Source of the DNA: CAVUCE01 sp963739985
GTDB taxonomy: Bacteria > Bacteroidota > Ignavibacteria > Ignavibacteriales > Ignavibacteriaceae
Direction: 5' to 3'
NCBI GenBank assembly: GCA_963739985.1
Contig: CAVUCE010000022.1
Coordinates: forward strand, 186,001-250,000
DNA: 64,000 bases
Shown: positions 1 through 8,842 of the stretch, in pieces
How the letters are laid out: every line of letters begins with the position of its first letter
Position numbering within the stretch: the stretch's first letter is position 1
Translations under genes and position numbers: made by a program
Notes under the pieces: model-generated
What the model was told of the DNA's origin: nothing
Databases searched by the model: none
The model's input: only the letters and a program-made list of their open reading frames with translations

Positions 1-1257
1 CTTTATAGCATCGGTTAACTTGGCTTCGCTTTCTTTAAGTTTTAATTCAGCTAATTTATTATCCGTTATATCTCGTACAACTGCAATAACTTCGTCTTTG
101 CCGCTTGCTACCATACGGGCTTCATAATCACGCAAACCGCGCTTCGGAACGGACATTTGGTATTCGAATTCCTGGGGCTTGCCGCTGTTAAGGGCTTTTT
201 GGATGTATCTATTCATTAAATCAGCAAACCAAGGTGGTGTAATATCTCGATTTTTTTTACCGATGATTGTCTGCTCGGATTGGACATAAAGATCTGATTT
301 ATCGGCTTTATAATCCAGAAAAGTTCCTTCTCTGTCAACACGGAATATCAAATCGGGAATGGCATCAAGCAGCGCTTTAGTCTTTCTTTCGTTTTCGCTG
401 CGTACCTCTTCGTTAATTTTATGGTCGGTTATATCGCGCCAGAGGCAGTGATAAACCGGATGGCCGGAATTATCCATGTATTGTGCTGTCACAAGCACAT
501 TTTTAATTTCTCCATCTTTTGTCTTTTGCCGAGTCTCAAAGTCAACTCTTTTTTCGTTCATCACACGTGCAATTGTGGCGTCAATCTCTCTCTGTGTACC
601 TTCAGCTTCCACGTCCCCAATGCTTAGCTTGGCAAATTCCTCCCGGGTATATCCTAGTTGGGTGTGGGCAGCCGTGTTGAATTCGATGAATCCTGCGGTT
701 TTAGGATCTACTATCACTATGCCGTCCGGCAATTGCTCACAAAGAATCGCTCTTCTCATCATTTCTTCGTTAAGATTATTTTCAGCTTTTTTGCGTTCGG
801 CGGTTTCGGCTTGCAGTTGTTTGTTTGCTGAGTTAAGCTCCGCAGTTTGATATTTGAGCTGAGTGCGCAAACGACTGATTTGGCAGTAAGTTTCTACTCG
901 TGTTAATACTTCTTCATGAATAAAAGGCTTTGCTATAAAGTCCGCTTCTCCGGCTTCAAATCCGCAAGTTTTCTCCTCTGCTTCATTCGATGTGCCTATA
1001 AATAATATAGGAACGTCCTTCGTTAAATTATCTGCTTTAAGACGTGCACATACTTCGTAGCCATTAATGTCGGGAAGTTTGATATTTAATAAAATTAAAT
1101 CCGGCAGTTCAACTTTTGCTATAGGAACAGCATCTAATCCATCTTTTACAGCACGAACTCTGTAGTCCTTTTTGGTAAGTATTTTTGAAAGAATACGAAG
1201 ATTTTCCAATGAGTCATCCACAATCAAAATACTTCTTAGTGTATTGGTTGTGTTCAT
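1..1257 (-). CDS. Receiver-PAS-PAS sensor protein, 3' end beyond the window
   Basis: An open frame runs from the ATG at 1257 to the left edge without a stop, so at least 419 residues are present and the C-terminus (probably a kinase or another output domain) is missing. Residues 1-125 form a CheY-like receiver with the acidic pair D14-D15 and the conserved Lys in an AKPF motif. The residue at the phospho-acceptor position is Asn58 (LLNIKLPD instead of the usual LLDIxMP). Two PAS domains follow, at about 155-275 and 285-405, each closing with an RDIT-type motif and joined by helical linkers. It is a cytoplasmic sensory protein. A shared promoter box lies about 260 bp upstream. The protein could regulate the neighbouring island, but nothing in the sequence proves that. 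Confidence 0.85.
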   Translation of the reverse strand, partial: MNTTNTLRSILIVDDSLENLRILSKILTKKDYRVRAVKDGLDAVPIAKVELPDLILLNIKLPDINGYEVCARLKADNLTKDVPILFIGTSNEAEEKTCGFEAGEADFIAKPFIHEEVLTRVETYCQISRLRTQLKYQTAELNSANKQLQAETAERKKAENNLNEEMMRRAILCEQLPDGIVIVDPKTAGFIEFNTAAHTQLGYTREEFAKLSIGDVEAEGTQREIDATIARVMNEKRVDFETRQKTKDGEIKNVLVTAQYMDNSGHPVYHCLWRDITDHKINEEVRSENERKTKALLDAIPDLIFRVDREGTFLDYKADKSDLYVQSEQTIIGKKNRDITPPWFADLMNRYIQKALNSGKPQEFEYQMSVPKRGLRDYEARMVASGKDEVIAVVRDITDNKLAELKLKESEAKLTDAIK

Positions 1258-1460
1258 AGTTTTTCCCCTATGATGGATGCGCCCTTACGGGCTACATGGA
1301 TATTCCCGTAATCATAATTTAGGGTACATATATTTACTAGTTAATGTCCTTTTTAGAATAAGATTAATTTTAGTAATCACTTTTTGCTATTATGTTTTAG
1401 TATGGCAAAACTTAATTTTAATTCTATAAAATAGTCCGTTTTTTTATTATAAGCCCAATC

Positions 1461-1490
1461 GCTATCTGTTAATATTGGATAGCTTTTTTT
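1461..1490. other. Hairpin followed by a T-run on the plus strand
   Basis: GCTATC at 1461-1466 pairs with GATAGC at 1478-1483, and seven T follow on the plus strand. It looks like a weak intrinsic terminator in plus orientation, but no plus-strand gene precedes it. On the minus strand it would be a leader stem-loop ahead of the receiver-PAS gene. Confidence 0.35.
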
Positions 1491-1514
1491 ATTATAAAAA
1501 GAATCCTACGCAAT

Positions 1515-1580
1515 ATATTATTAAGGAATGAGGTGTCATACAATAGGGCAAAGGGATGAAAAAGGAACTACATCTTTTGG
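1515..1580 (-). promoter_or_regulatory. Shared activator box plus promoter, copy A
   Basis: Plus-strand AAAGGGATGAAAAAGGAAC and CATCTTTTGG match the box found at three other sites (2690-2752, 8944-9009, 16717-16782). Read on the minus strand, the box is followed by TTGTAT (1538-1543), a 17-bp spacer and TAATAT (1515-1520). It would drive the receiver-PAS gene with a leader of about 250 nt. The promoter hexamers are assigned by eye. Confidence 0.5.
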
Positions 1581-1733
1581 ATTAGAGGAAACAATAAATA
1601 TAAAATGAATTAATGAAAAATAATTTTTGTGTCAATTGTGAGTTAAAACAATTATAAAAATGGAAATGAAGAAGACTGGCTTTTCATTTCCATTTAATTT
1701 TTAATTGATAAAACTTTATTTGGTAAGTAATTC

Positions 1734-2297
1734 TTATTTAGCGCTTTGGGGAATATCGTGTTTAATTTTGTTCCACATTTCTGTGAAGTCGGTTTTGCTG
1801 GAATCAAAAGTTGGACTTTCAGAATTGTGACATTCTTTGCATAAAGCAATCCTTTCTTCATTTGTTTTAAATACTCTAAGACCATTTTTTTCCGCTTCTT
1901 TTACATTTTTCATAATTTTAAGACTTTTATAGTCAGCTCCTGCTCCATGGCAGGTCTCGCATTGAACCCCATCTTCCATATTGAATTTTGCTGTTTTTAA
2001 TGAGGCGTTAATATTGTATCCACTTACGTGGCATTTTAAACATGCTTCACTTAATATTGCGTTTGTTGATAATCCTTTTGCTTTAGCAATACTATCTGCC
2101 TCTGCAGTTTTTAGTGTTTCATAGGCTTTGGAATGAGCACTGGCTTTCCAGATACTAATTTGTTCACCTTGTTTTTCAGATTTGTGGCACATGCCGCAAG
2201 TTTCAGCGCCTACAAATGAATGGCTGGCAAGTGAATCCTGCGCCATTAATGCTGGAACTGCAAATAAAATAATTACAACTGCAATTTTCTTAAACAT
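1734..2297 (-). CDS. Periplasmic tetraheme cytochrome c (cytochrome c554-like)
   Basis: 187 residues with an N-terminal signal peptide (hydrophobic stretch about 5-18, then a likely cleavage near 19-24). Four CxxCH heme sites are visible, with heme-binding His at 38, 90, 117 and 157. The SAHSKAYETL segment after the first heme is typical of the cytochrome c554/c-prime-related multiheme family. It probably carries electrons in the periplasm; the partner is not evident. It is a single-gene unit. Promoter element B lies about 400 bp upstream, and the island around it concerns energy and metal stress, so induction under low oxygen or stress is a reasonable inference. A specific enzymatic role such as hydroxylamine or nitrite chemistry cannot be assigned. 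Confidence 0.85.
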   Translation of the reverse strand: MFKKIAVVIILFAVPALMAQDSLASHSFVGAETCGMCHKSEKQGEQISIWKASAHSKAYETLKTAEADSIAKAKGLSTNAILSEACLKCHVSGYNINASLKTAKFNMEDGVQCETCHGAGADYKSLKIMKNVKEAEKNGLRVFKTNEERIALCKECHNSESPTFDSSKTDFTEMWNKIKHDIPQSAK

Positions 2298-2934
2298 TTT
2301 TTCTCCCTCTGTTTTGTTTAATTAGATCAAAGTAACATAACTTAATACTAATCTTCTAAATCGGATTTTTCTTTCAACCGGGTTTCCCTTCTTCTCATAA
2401 TACCTATTCCAGAATTACAATGACTCCAATAGTAATCAAGATTGGTGAAACATTTAATAAATGGGCTGCCAGTTCTAACTCGCCCGCTAAAATGGCTGTC
2501 ACTAATAAATAAATTGCACAGTTAGACCCCTGAATTTCCCTTTTATTATATTGCCAAAGTAAATGTAATGTTTTGTAATTATAAAGTTGACTCAAAATTT
2601 ATTTTATTGTTCTTATAATTTTTTTACAATAATTCTTCTATTATTTGAATCTTACAAGTCATTCAATAATTAATTATTCTTGCGTGAATAAAATAAAATT
2701 TCAAAGGATAAAAAGATATCGTTCAAAGGGATGAAAAAGGGATTACTTTTGGGTAAGCCGATACCTTCACAAATTAAAGGAATTGATAAAATCCTTTTCC
2801 ATCTATAAGAAATTCAAATCTACTTTTTTGCGATTTATTTTTGATGTTGAATTGATTTTACTTTCATCTTTTCTAGTCTTTTACTCTGCATGTTGCTAGT
2901 TCTGAATCACACGACCATGTTTATCATATATCTA
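2298..2934. other. Gene-free stretch with promoter B
   Basis: It contains promoter element B (2690-2752). A 63-codon frame at 2404-2595 (minus, TTG start, one hydrophobic segment) lies just downstream of that promoter, but it has no ribosome binding site or recognisable relative, so I do not call it a gene. The rest is AT-rich and shows nothing. Confidence 0.5.
2690..2752 (-). promoter_or_regulatory. Shared activator box plus promoter, copy B (most divergent)
   Basis: Plus-strand TCAAAGGGATGAAAAAGGGA followed by TTACTTTTGG matches the shared box with a few bases missing. The aligned hexamers on the minus strand are TATCTT (2713-2718) and TATTTT (2690-2695) with a 17-bp spacer, the weakest of the four. 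Similarity to copy C continues on the far side of the box (CCTTCA...TTAAAG, to about 2800). The likely target is the cytochrome gene. Confidence 0.4.
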
Positions 2935-5430
2935 TTATTCACGCTTAGCAATTTGCGGCGCCAATTGGGATGGTGTATTAATTTTGATCGGATCAAAAAT
3001 TTTGTATGCCAATAGTTTTACGCGATCATTCAGTAGGAACCACAACAGCGCATAGCCCCACACGAATCCAGCCCAACCCCATCCGAGAGGTGTCATGAAC
3101 AATCCATACACTGCTATCAATGTTGCTATAATTTGCGTGCCGAGTACAGCTCCCCATAAAATCTTTGCGGGGCGAATTGACCAGAACGGTTTACGCGTGC
3201 GGGTGAGAAAAATTGTAAGATGTCCAGCAACGGATAGCTTTAAATACATCAGTGTCTGTATGTGTGCACGATCAAGATGAAAGACGCGCTCACCAAGGTA
3301 AAATAAACCGAAGGCGGAGACGACACCAATTACACCAAGTACCGTAGAAATTCCCAGCACCATACGCATATTCCAGGCTTCGGGTTGATCTTTATAATGA
3401 ACATTATCATAAGCAATAGATAATATGGCACCGTCGTTGAGCAATGCCAGCATTACTATCATCACTGCCGTCAACGGATAAAAGTTGAAAATCAGAATAG
3501 CCAAAGTCATGAAGAATAACACTCGAAGCGTTTCGGCAATGCGGTAGATTGCGTAACTGTTCATTCGTTGGAATATTTTCCTGCTCTCCTTGATTGCATC
3601 AATAATAACAGAAAGCCCGGGAGTAGTTAGAACAATTGCAGCCGCAGCACGAGCCGCGTCCGTAGCGTCAGAAACAGCAATACCGCAGTCGGCTTTTTTC
3701 AGCGCCGGTGCGTCATTCACTCCATCGCCCGTCATACCAACAATATGACCGCGTTTTTGCAATACATCCACAATATGGAATTTGTGTTCGGGGAAAACTT
3801 GTGCAAAGCCATCCGCCTTCTCGATAGAGTCAGATACTTCAGCAGTCTCTTTCTTTTTCGAATCCCCTAGACTGGAGGCATCAAGAATATTTGTGCCCAT
3901 GTCCAACTTTTGAGCGGTTTCCTTGGCTATGGCAAGTGCGTCACCCGTAACCATCTTGATCTTAACACCCATTTCACCAGCAGTCTTAATTGTTGCTTTT
4001 GCATCTTCACGCGGCGGATCGAATAAGGGCAGCACACCAACAAACTGCCATTGCCCCTCACCCTCGGCTCTCGCAACGCCTAATGATCGAAAACCTCGCG
4101 CTGCGAATTCGTTTACTGCTTTATCAACTGCAGGTTTTATCTGTCCTTGATTCGAAGACAGTTCTAAAATTACTTGCGGCGCACCCTTGGTTACCTTAAA
4201 TGTTTTTCCGTCTTTGGTTTTTACTGTGGCTTCGGTGCGTTTATGAACCGGGTCGAACGGCTGGAAATGAACCACCTCATAAGCTTTTAACGAATCCTTG
4301 TCTTTCAATCCACCCAGCACAGCCAGGTCAATTGTGTCGTTATTTTCCACGCGAGATGCCAGCGCACCGTTAAGGATGATTTGTTCTGAAGGAATATTAT
4401 TAATACTGAACGGATCGCCCAATGTCAGTTTGTTTTGGGTTAAAGTTCCGGTCTTGTCGGCACACAGCAAATCCACGCCTGCTAATTCTTCGATAGCTAC
4501 CAACTTGCTTACAATCGCTTTTTTTCTTGCAAGCAGTTTAGCGCCGACAGCCATAGTAACCGACAAAACCGTTGGCATTGCTACCGGAATTGCAGCAACT
4601 GTTAGAACCAAAGCAAACTGCAGCGTTGATATGATTGAGTCACCACGGTAAATAGCAACTGCAATAATAACCGTAACCAAAGCAACCGCAAGCATGATTA
4701 AATAATTGCCGATCTTCAAAACTGCTTTTTGAAAATGGCTGACAGTATGTGCCTCTTGCACAAGCTGCGCTGTCTTGCCAAAATACGTTTTCTCACCGGT
4801 GGCATAAATAAATGCACTTATTTCGCCACGACGAATAATCGAACCGGAAAATACCGCTTCACCGGATTTACGTTCGACCGGCAACGACTCGCCAGTCAGC
4901 GCAGATTGATCAACTTCCACAGGATCGCCATCCAGCAAACGTGCATCCGCAGGAACAATGTCGCCTAAACGTAACCGGATTACGTCGCCGGGCACCAACT
5001 CACTAGCAGCAGGAGTGATCCACTTCCCGTCACGTTTAACCCGCGCCTTGATTGCCAGTTTTGCCTTCAAAGCTTCGATGGCATTACCTGCTTCTTTTTC
5101 TTCCCAGAATCCGACAACTGCGTTAGCAACAAGCAAAAGAAAGATGATGAAAAAATCCGGCCAGTGTTGTACCACACCCGACAGAATCACCGCGATCTCA
5201 ATCATCCACGGGATGGGGCCCCAAAAATATGAGAGGAATTTCAAGAACAGATTGGTTTTCTTATCTTCAATCTCATTAGATCCGTATTGAGTCAATCGTT
5301 TTTCTGCCTCGGCTTGAGTGAGTCCCTCCGCAGATGACTCTAATTTTTTCTCCACTTCCGATAGGGGCAGGGTTTTTAAATCGTCCTTAGTCCCGGTTTC
5401 AACTTCGGATTTCTTTCCATTCGATCCCAT
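2935..5430 (-). CDS. Plasma-membrane-type H+-exporting P-type ATPase (P3A)
   Basis: 831 residues with the full P-type ATPase layout: cation-ATPase N-terminal domain (about 20-90), actuator TGES at 179-182, phosphorylation motif DKTGTLT with D325, hinge GDGVNDAP near 560, and a C-terminal membrane domain. The TM4 segment has the IPVAMPT motif and TM6 has LNDGAILSIAYD, both characteristic of proton pumps of the fungal/plant PMA type (known in prokaryotes as plasma-membrane proton-efflux ATPases). It uses ATP to export protons. It starts 52 bp after the copper ATPase gene in the same direction, so co-transcription is likely. Its GC is visibly higher than in the copper genes upstream, which suggests a separate transfer history. 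Confidence 0.92.
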   Translation of the reverse strand: MGSNGKKSEVETGTKDDLKTLPLSEVEKKLESSAEGLTQAEAEKRLTQYGSNEIEDKKTNLFLKFLSYFWGPIPWMIEIAVILSGVVQHWPDFFIIFLLLVANAVVGFWEEKEAGNAIEALKAKLAIKARVKRDGKWITPAASELVPGDVIRLRLGDIVPADARLLDGDPVEVDQSALTGESLPVERKSGEAVFSGSIIRRGEISAFIYATGEKTYFGKTAQLVQEAHTVSHFQKAVLKIGNYLIMLAVALVTVIIAVAIYRGDSIISTLQFALVLTVAAIPVAMPTVLSVTMAVGAKLLARKKAIVSKLVAIEELAGVDLLCADKTGTLTQNKLTLGDPFSINNIPSEQIILNGALASRVENNDTIDLAVLGGLKDKDSLKAYEVVHFQPFDPVHKRTEATVKTKDGKTFKVTKGAPQVILELSSNQGQIKPAVDKAVNEFAARGFRSLGVARAEGEGQWQFVGVLPLFDPPREDAKATIKTAGEMGVKIKMVTGDALAIAKETAQKLDMGTNILDASSLGDSKKKETAEVSDSIEKADGFAQVFPEHKFHIVDVLQKRGHIVGMTGDGVNDAPALKKADCGIAVSDATDAARAAAAIVLTTPGLSVIIDAIKESRKIFQRMNSYAIYRIAETLRVLFFMTLAILIFNFYPLTAVMIVMLALLNDGAILSIAYDNVHYKDQPEAWNMRMVLGISTVLGVIGVVSAFGLFYLGERVFHLDRAHIQTLMYLKLSVAGHLTIFLTRTRKPFWSIRPAKILWGAVLGTQIIATLIAVYGLFMTPLGWGWAGFVWGYALLWFLLNDRVKLLAYKIFDPIKINTPSQLAPQIAKRE

Positions 5431-5482
5431 AAGAACTATCCTCTAATTTTATTAATTCACGCTTATCCATACTAAATTGTCA

Positions 5483-7591
5483 TCATTTTATTTTCAGAAG
5501 CCGGGCGTTTACGGCAACAATTACCGTACTTATCGACATCAACACAGCACCCATTGCAGGACTTAAAACAATCCCTGCTGAAAACAAAACTCCAGCAGCA
5601 AGAGGAATTGCGATTACATTATATCCGGTAGCCCAGATTAAATTCTGAACCATTTTGCTATAAGTTGCTTTTGAAAATTTTATTAGTGTAACAACATCTT
5701 TCGGATTACTTCTTACAAGAATTATATCGGCAGTTTCAACTGCTACATCTGTTCCCGTACCTATCGCAATCCCGATATCAGCCTGCGCTAGTGCAGGAGC
5801 ATCGTTCACACCGTCGCCGGTCATCGCCACAATCATTCCGCGGCTCTGCACTTCTTTTATTTTCTCTGCCTTTTTACCTGGCAGCACTTCAGCAAAATAA
5901 TCATCGAGTCCAAGCTCATCGGCAACCCATTTTGCAACCTGTTTGTTATCACCGGTAAGCATCATCGTTTTTATTCCTAACTCTTTAAGCTGTTTTATTG
6001 CTTCTTTGGATTCATCGCGGATAATATCGCCTAATGCTATTGCGCCGGTTAGTTTATTATCAACAAGGACAAAAACAACGGTTTTACCCTGTGCAGATAA
6101 TTTTTCAATCTTATCTTTTTCATGTATTTCAATTTTATTTTCTTCGAGATATCCCGGGCTGACAACTTTAACATCTTTACCATTTACTTTCCCTTCAGCA
6201 CCTTTGCCGGGTATGGAATTGAAATTTTTCATCTTATATTTATCTTCGTTTGTTCCTTCGAGAGAAGATTTAACTATTCCTTGTGCAATCGGATGTTCCG
6301 ATTCGGATTCAACTGCTGCAGCGTATTTTAATATTTCCTTTTCATCATATTTATCATCAATAGAAATCGTTTCCGTCACTCCGAATTTACCTTTGGTTAA
6401 AGTTCCGGTTTTATCAAAAATAATTGCCTGAATTTTTCTTGCCTCTTCAAATGCATTTCTGTTTCTGATTAGTAAACCGCTCTTTGCAGAAAGTGCAGTT
6501 GAAACTGCGACAACGAGAGGAATTGCCAGACCGAGAGCATGCGGACATGTAATTACCATTACTGTTACGGTTCTGGATAATGCAAAGTTGAAACCTTGCC
6601 CGGTAAACACAAGCCATACGAACATTGTTAATGCACCGGAAGTAATTGCAACCATAGTTAACCAGAATGCGGCTTTGTTGGCAAAGTTCTGAGTTTTGGA
6701 TTTACTTTCCTGAGCTTCTTTAACCATCTTCACGACTTGTGAAAGAAAAGTTTCATCACCAATTTTCTCAACTTCAATTTTTATAGAACCTTCCCCGTTT
6801 ATTGATCCGCCGACTACATTATCACCTTCGCCTTTGGAAACGGGTTTGGATTCACCGGTAATCATTGCTTCATTTATGGAACTTTTACCTTCAAAGATTT
6901 TTCCATCGGCAGGAATTTTTTCTCCCGGTTTTATTAATAATTTAGCTTCGTGCTTAAGTTCGGAAACCGGAACATCAGTAACATTTCCGTCGTCATCAAT
7001 TTTATGAGCTTCATCCGGCATAAGTTTGGCAAGTTCTTCAAGAGCTTTCGAAGCGCCCATTACAGATTTCATTTCTATCCAATGACCGAGAAGCATAATA
7101 TCAATCAAAGTTGCAAGTTCCCAGAAAAAGACTTCTCCTTTAACTCCGAACACAACAGCGCCGCTATAGAAATATGCTATCGATATTGCAAGAGCAATTA
7201 ACGTCATCATTCCGGGCTGCTTCTTTTTCAATTCATCAATTAGTCCTTTTAAGAAAGGCCAGCCGCCGTAGAAAAATGTGAATGTCGAAAGCGCAAACAA
7301 AACGTAGATATCGCCATTGAAGCGCAAAGTTTCTTTAAGTCCGAGAAATTGCTGAACCAGAGGAGAGAGAAGAAGGATAGGAATGGTGATCACGAGTGAA
7401 ATCCAAAACCTCTTCTTAAAATCTTCAATCATGTGACCATGGTGTTCAGAATGGTTATGCCCGCTATGCTCATCTTTTTTATGATTCATCTTTTCATGAG
7501 AACCTTGGTCACTGTGTTTTGAATGATCATGCCCGGATTTATCAGTGTGTTCCATATTATGGTCTTTATGATTTTGAGGTTCGTTTTCCAT
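5483..7591 (-). CDS. copB: CopB-type copper/silver exporting P-type ATPase
   Basis: 702 residues. The first 53 are a soluble tail with about 14 His, in place of the CxxC metal-binding domains of CopA. The membrane metal site is CPH (349-351) rather than CPC, which is the mark of CopB-type P1B-3 pumps. TGES is at 245-248, DKTGTLT has D393, and GDGVNDAP is present near 595. It exports copper or silver from the cytoplasm or inner membrane. It sits in an operon with a DUF302 protein, a SHOCT peptide and a Met-rich lipoprotein, all of which fit copper handling. The gene symbol rests on the CPH motif plus the His-rich tail; substrate preference (Cu2+, Cu+ or Ag+) is not resolvable from sequence. 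Confidence 0.92.
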   Translation of the reverse strand: MENEPQNHKDHNMEHTDKSGHDHSKHSDQGSHEKMNHKKDEHSGHNHSEHHGHMIEDFKKRFWISLVITIPILLLSPLVQQFLGLKETLRFNGDIYVLFALSTFTFFYGGWPFLKGLIDELKKKQPGMMTLIALAISIAYFYSGAVVFGVKGEVFFWELATLIDIMLLGHWIEMKSVMGASKALEELAKLMPDEAHKIDDDGNVTDVPVSELKHEAKLLIKPGEKIPADGKIFEGKSSINEAMITGESKPVSKGEGDNVVGGSINGEGSIKIEVEKIGDETFLSQVVKMVKEAQESKSKTQNFANKAAFWLTMVAITSGALTMFVWLVFTGQGFNFALSRTVTVMVITCPHALGLAIPLVVAVSTALSAKSGLLIRNRNAFEEARKIQAIIFDKTGTLTKGKFGVTETISIDDKYDEKEILKYAAAVESESEHPIAQGIVKSSLEGTNEDKYKMKNFNSIPGKGAEGKVNGKDVKVVSPGYLEENKIEIHEKDKIEKLSAQGKTVVFVLVDNKLTGAIALGDIIRDESKEAIKQLKELGIKTMMLTGDNKQVAKWVADELGLDDYFAEVLPGKKAEKIKEVQSRGMIVAMTGDGVNDAPALAQADIGIAIGTGTDVAVETADIILVRSNPKDVVTLIKFSKATYSKMVQNLIWATGYNVIAIPLAAGVLFSAGIVLSPAMGAVLMSISTVIVAVNARLLKIK

Positions 7592-7646
7592 ACCGCACTC
7601 CTTTTTTTGCTAAGTGACCTTGACTCCAGGGCAGCCAAATTGTCAT

Positions 7647-8030
7647 TTATAAACTGTCAATAACTCGATGTAACCGTTTGCGTATTTCACCGGCAATCTC
7701 GCTAAGTTGGGGATTATCAATAGCCTGCATCGAAGCCACCGGATCGACCGCAGCGATTTCAACTCCATTTTCTTTTTCCTGGACGATAACGTTACATGGA
7801 AGCATGATACCGACTTTATCTTCTGCTTGCAGTGCTTTATAAGCAAAGGGAGGATTGCAGGCACCAAGGATTTTATAAGAACGAAAATCAACATCCAATT
7901 TCTTTTTTAATGTTTCCTTTACATCAATTTCAGTTAAGATACCGAATCCTTCATTCTTTAAAGCTTCTGTTACTTTTTCAATTGCTTCTGCAAATCCCAA
8001 ATCTGATTTTTTTGAGAAATAGTAAGACAT
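7647..8030 (-). CDS. DUF302 domain protein
   Basis: 127 residues, essentially one DUF302 domain. The conserved core LGACNPPFAYKAL (Cys58) and GIMLPCNVIV (Cys79) are both present. There is no signal peptide or membrane segment, so it is probably cytoplasmic. The family has no settled biochemical role. It is often found beside metal-resistance and redox-stress genes, and the two conserved Cys suggest metal or redox chemistry (inference). It lies 55 bp upstream of copB and 35 bp after the SHOCT gene in the same operon, so a copper-linked role is likely here. Confidence 0.88.
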   Translation of the reverse strand: MSYYFSKKSDLGFAEAIEKVTEALKNEGFGILTEIDVKETLKKKLDVDFRSYKILGACNPPFAYKALQAEDKVGIMLPCNVIVQEKENGVEIAAVDPVASMQAIDNPQLSEIAGEIRKRLHRVIDSL

Positions 8031-8065
8031 GATTATTCTCCTGTTAAATTAATCGAACTTAATAA

Positions 8066-8290
8066 TTATGATACATCTTTTTTCTTTTCTAAATATTCTT
8101 CTTTGTTTATTTCTCCTCTAGCATACTTATTTTTTAAAATATCGAGAGGGCTTTCTTTCGAAGCACCGGAATCCGGATTTTTTTGTTGGCGATTGACCTT
8201 ATTCAAGACAAGCCAGGCTATTAATACAATGATAATTATCCAGAATATCCAGCTAAACCACATTCCTCCACCAAACATATTGTGATACAT
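8066..8290 (-). CDS. Small SHOCT-domain membrane protein
   Basis: I choose the ATG at 8290 because AAGGAGG stands five bases before it; an earlier in-frame start at 8317 would put this site inside the gene. The 74-residue product has a short N-terminal segment rich in Met, Gly and Trp, one transmembrane helix (about 9-27), a linker, and a C-terminal SHOCT motif (LDILKNKYARGEINKEEYLE). SHOCT domains are short helical motifs found at the ends of many membrane-anchored stress proteins, often in copper and heavy-metal operons. Its function is unknown. It belongs to the copper operon between the lipoprotein gene and the DUF302 gene. Confidence 0.85.
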   Translation of the reverse strand: MYHNMFGGGMWFSWIFWIIIIVLIAWLVLNKVNRQQKNPDSGASKESPLDILKNKYARGEINKEEYLEKKKDVS

Positions 8291-8329
8291 AATTTCCTCC
8301 TTATAATAAATTTTCAATTCAAATAAAAA

Positions 8330-8842
8330 TCACTTTTCTTTATCTTTATTTTGAATTTGATTCATCATGTCTTTATAATTATTCATCAATGAATTCATAT
8401 TTGTTATCATTGAATTAAAATGTTCATGAATTATTTTATCTTGCATCATTGATTTATTGTTCATCATCTTGTCCATTTGTTCCAGTATAGAATTCATATA
8501 TTTGCCCATATCATTCATATTATTCATATAAGACTTCATTTCTTCCGGATGCTGCATTTGTCCCATGTTCGTATTCATTTGCTGCATCATGGAATTCATT
8601 TGGGCATTTATATCTTTCATATTTGTCGTCATGTGCGGCATATCCACCATATTTCCGTTCATCATTCCCTGCATATTATTCATTTGTCCATCGTTACTCA
8701 TAGTATTTTTTTGATTTTGGTTGGTTGTTCCGATTTTATCTTTAGCATCCTGATTATTTTTTTCGCCTTCAGTTTGACAGCCGATTAAAAATGTAAATGC
8801 CATAATTGCTATAGATGCTGTGATGAAATATTTGTTTTTCAT
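8330..8842 (-). CDS. Met/Asn-rich lipoprotein, probable periplasmic copper binder
   Basis: 170 residues with a lipoprotein signal: hydrophobic stretch 7-20 and lipobox LIGC with Cys22. The mature part is low in complexity and contains about 32 Met in the whole protein, in repeats such as MQGMMNGN, MNSMMQQMN and MDKMMNN, with many Asn and Gln and no Cys beyond the lipid anchor. Met-rich clusters bind Cu(I) or Ag(I) in CopA/PcoA/CusF-like periplasmic proteins, and this gene is first in the operon containing the CPH-type ATPase, so a periplasmic copper sponge or chaperone is the best guess. I recognise no named family. It is preceded by the strongest copy of the shared promoter (8944-9009). Confidence 0.8.
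   Translation of the reverse strand: MKNKYFITASIAIMAFTFLIGCQTEGEKNNQDAKDKIGTTNQNQKNTMSNDGQMNNMQGMMNGNMVDMPHMTTNMKDINAQMNSMMQQMNTNMGQMQHPEEMKSYMNNMNDMGKYMNSILEQMDKMMNNKSMMQDKIIHEHFNSMITNMNSLMNNYKDMMNQIQNKDKEK

Larger units (their letters stand above)
1258..1733. other. Gene-free stretch with promoter A and leader hairpin
   Basis: No credible coding frame. It holds the shared promoter element A (1515-1580) and, inside the predicted leader of the receiver-PAS gene, a hairpin at 1461-1490. A short GC-rich inverted repeat (GCCC..GGGC) lies near 1288-1300. Confidence 0.6.

Noticed and set aside
421..850. Two plus-strand frames
   Set aside because: They are antisense shadows of the receiver-PAS gene, whose frame is open to the left edge.
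2404..2595. A 63-codon minus-strand frame with a hydrophobic C-terminal half, just after promoter B
   Set aside because: TTG start, no ribosome site, no recognised family and an N-terminal half that looks random. It may be a relic.
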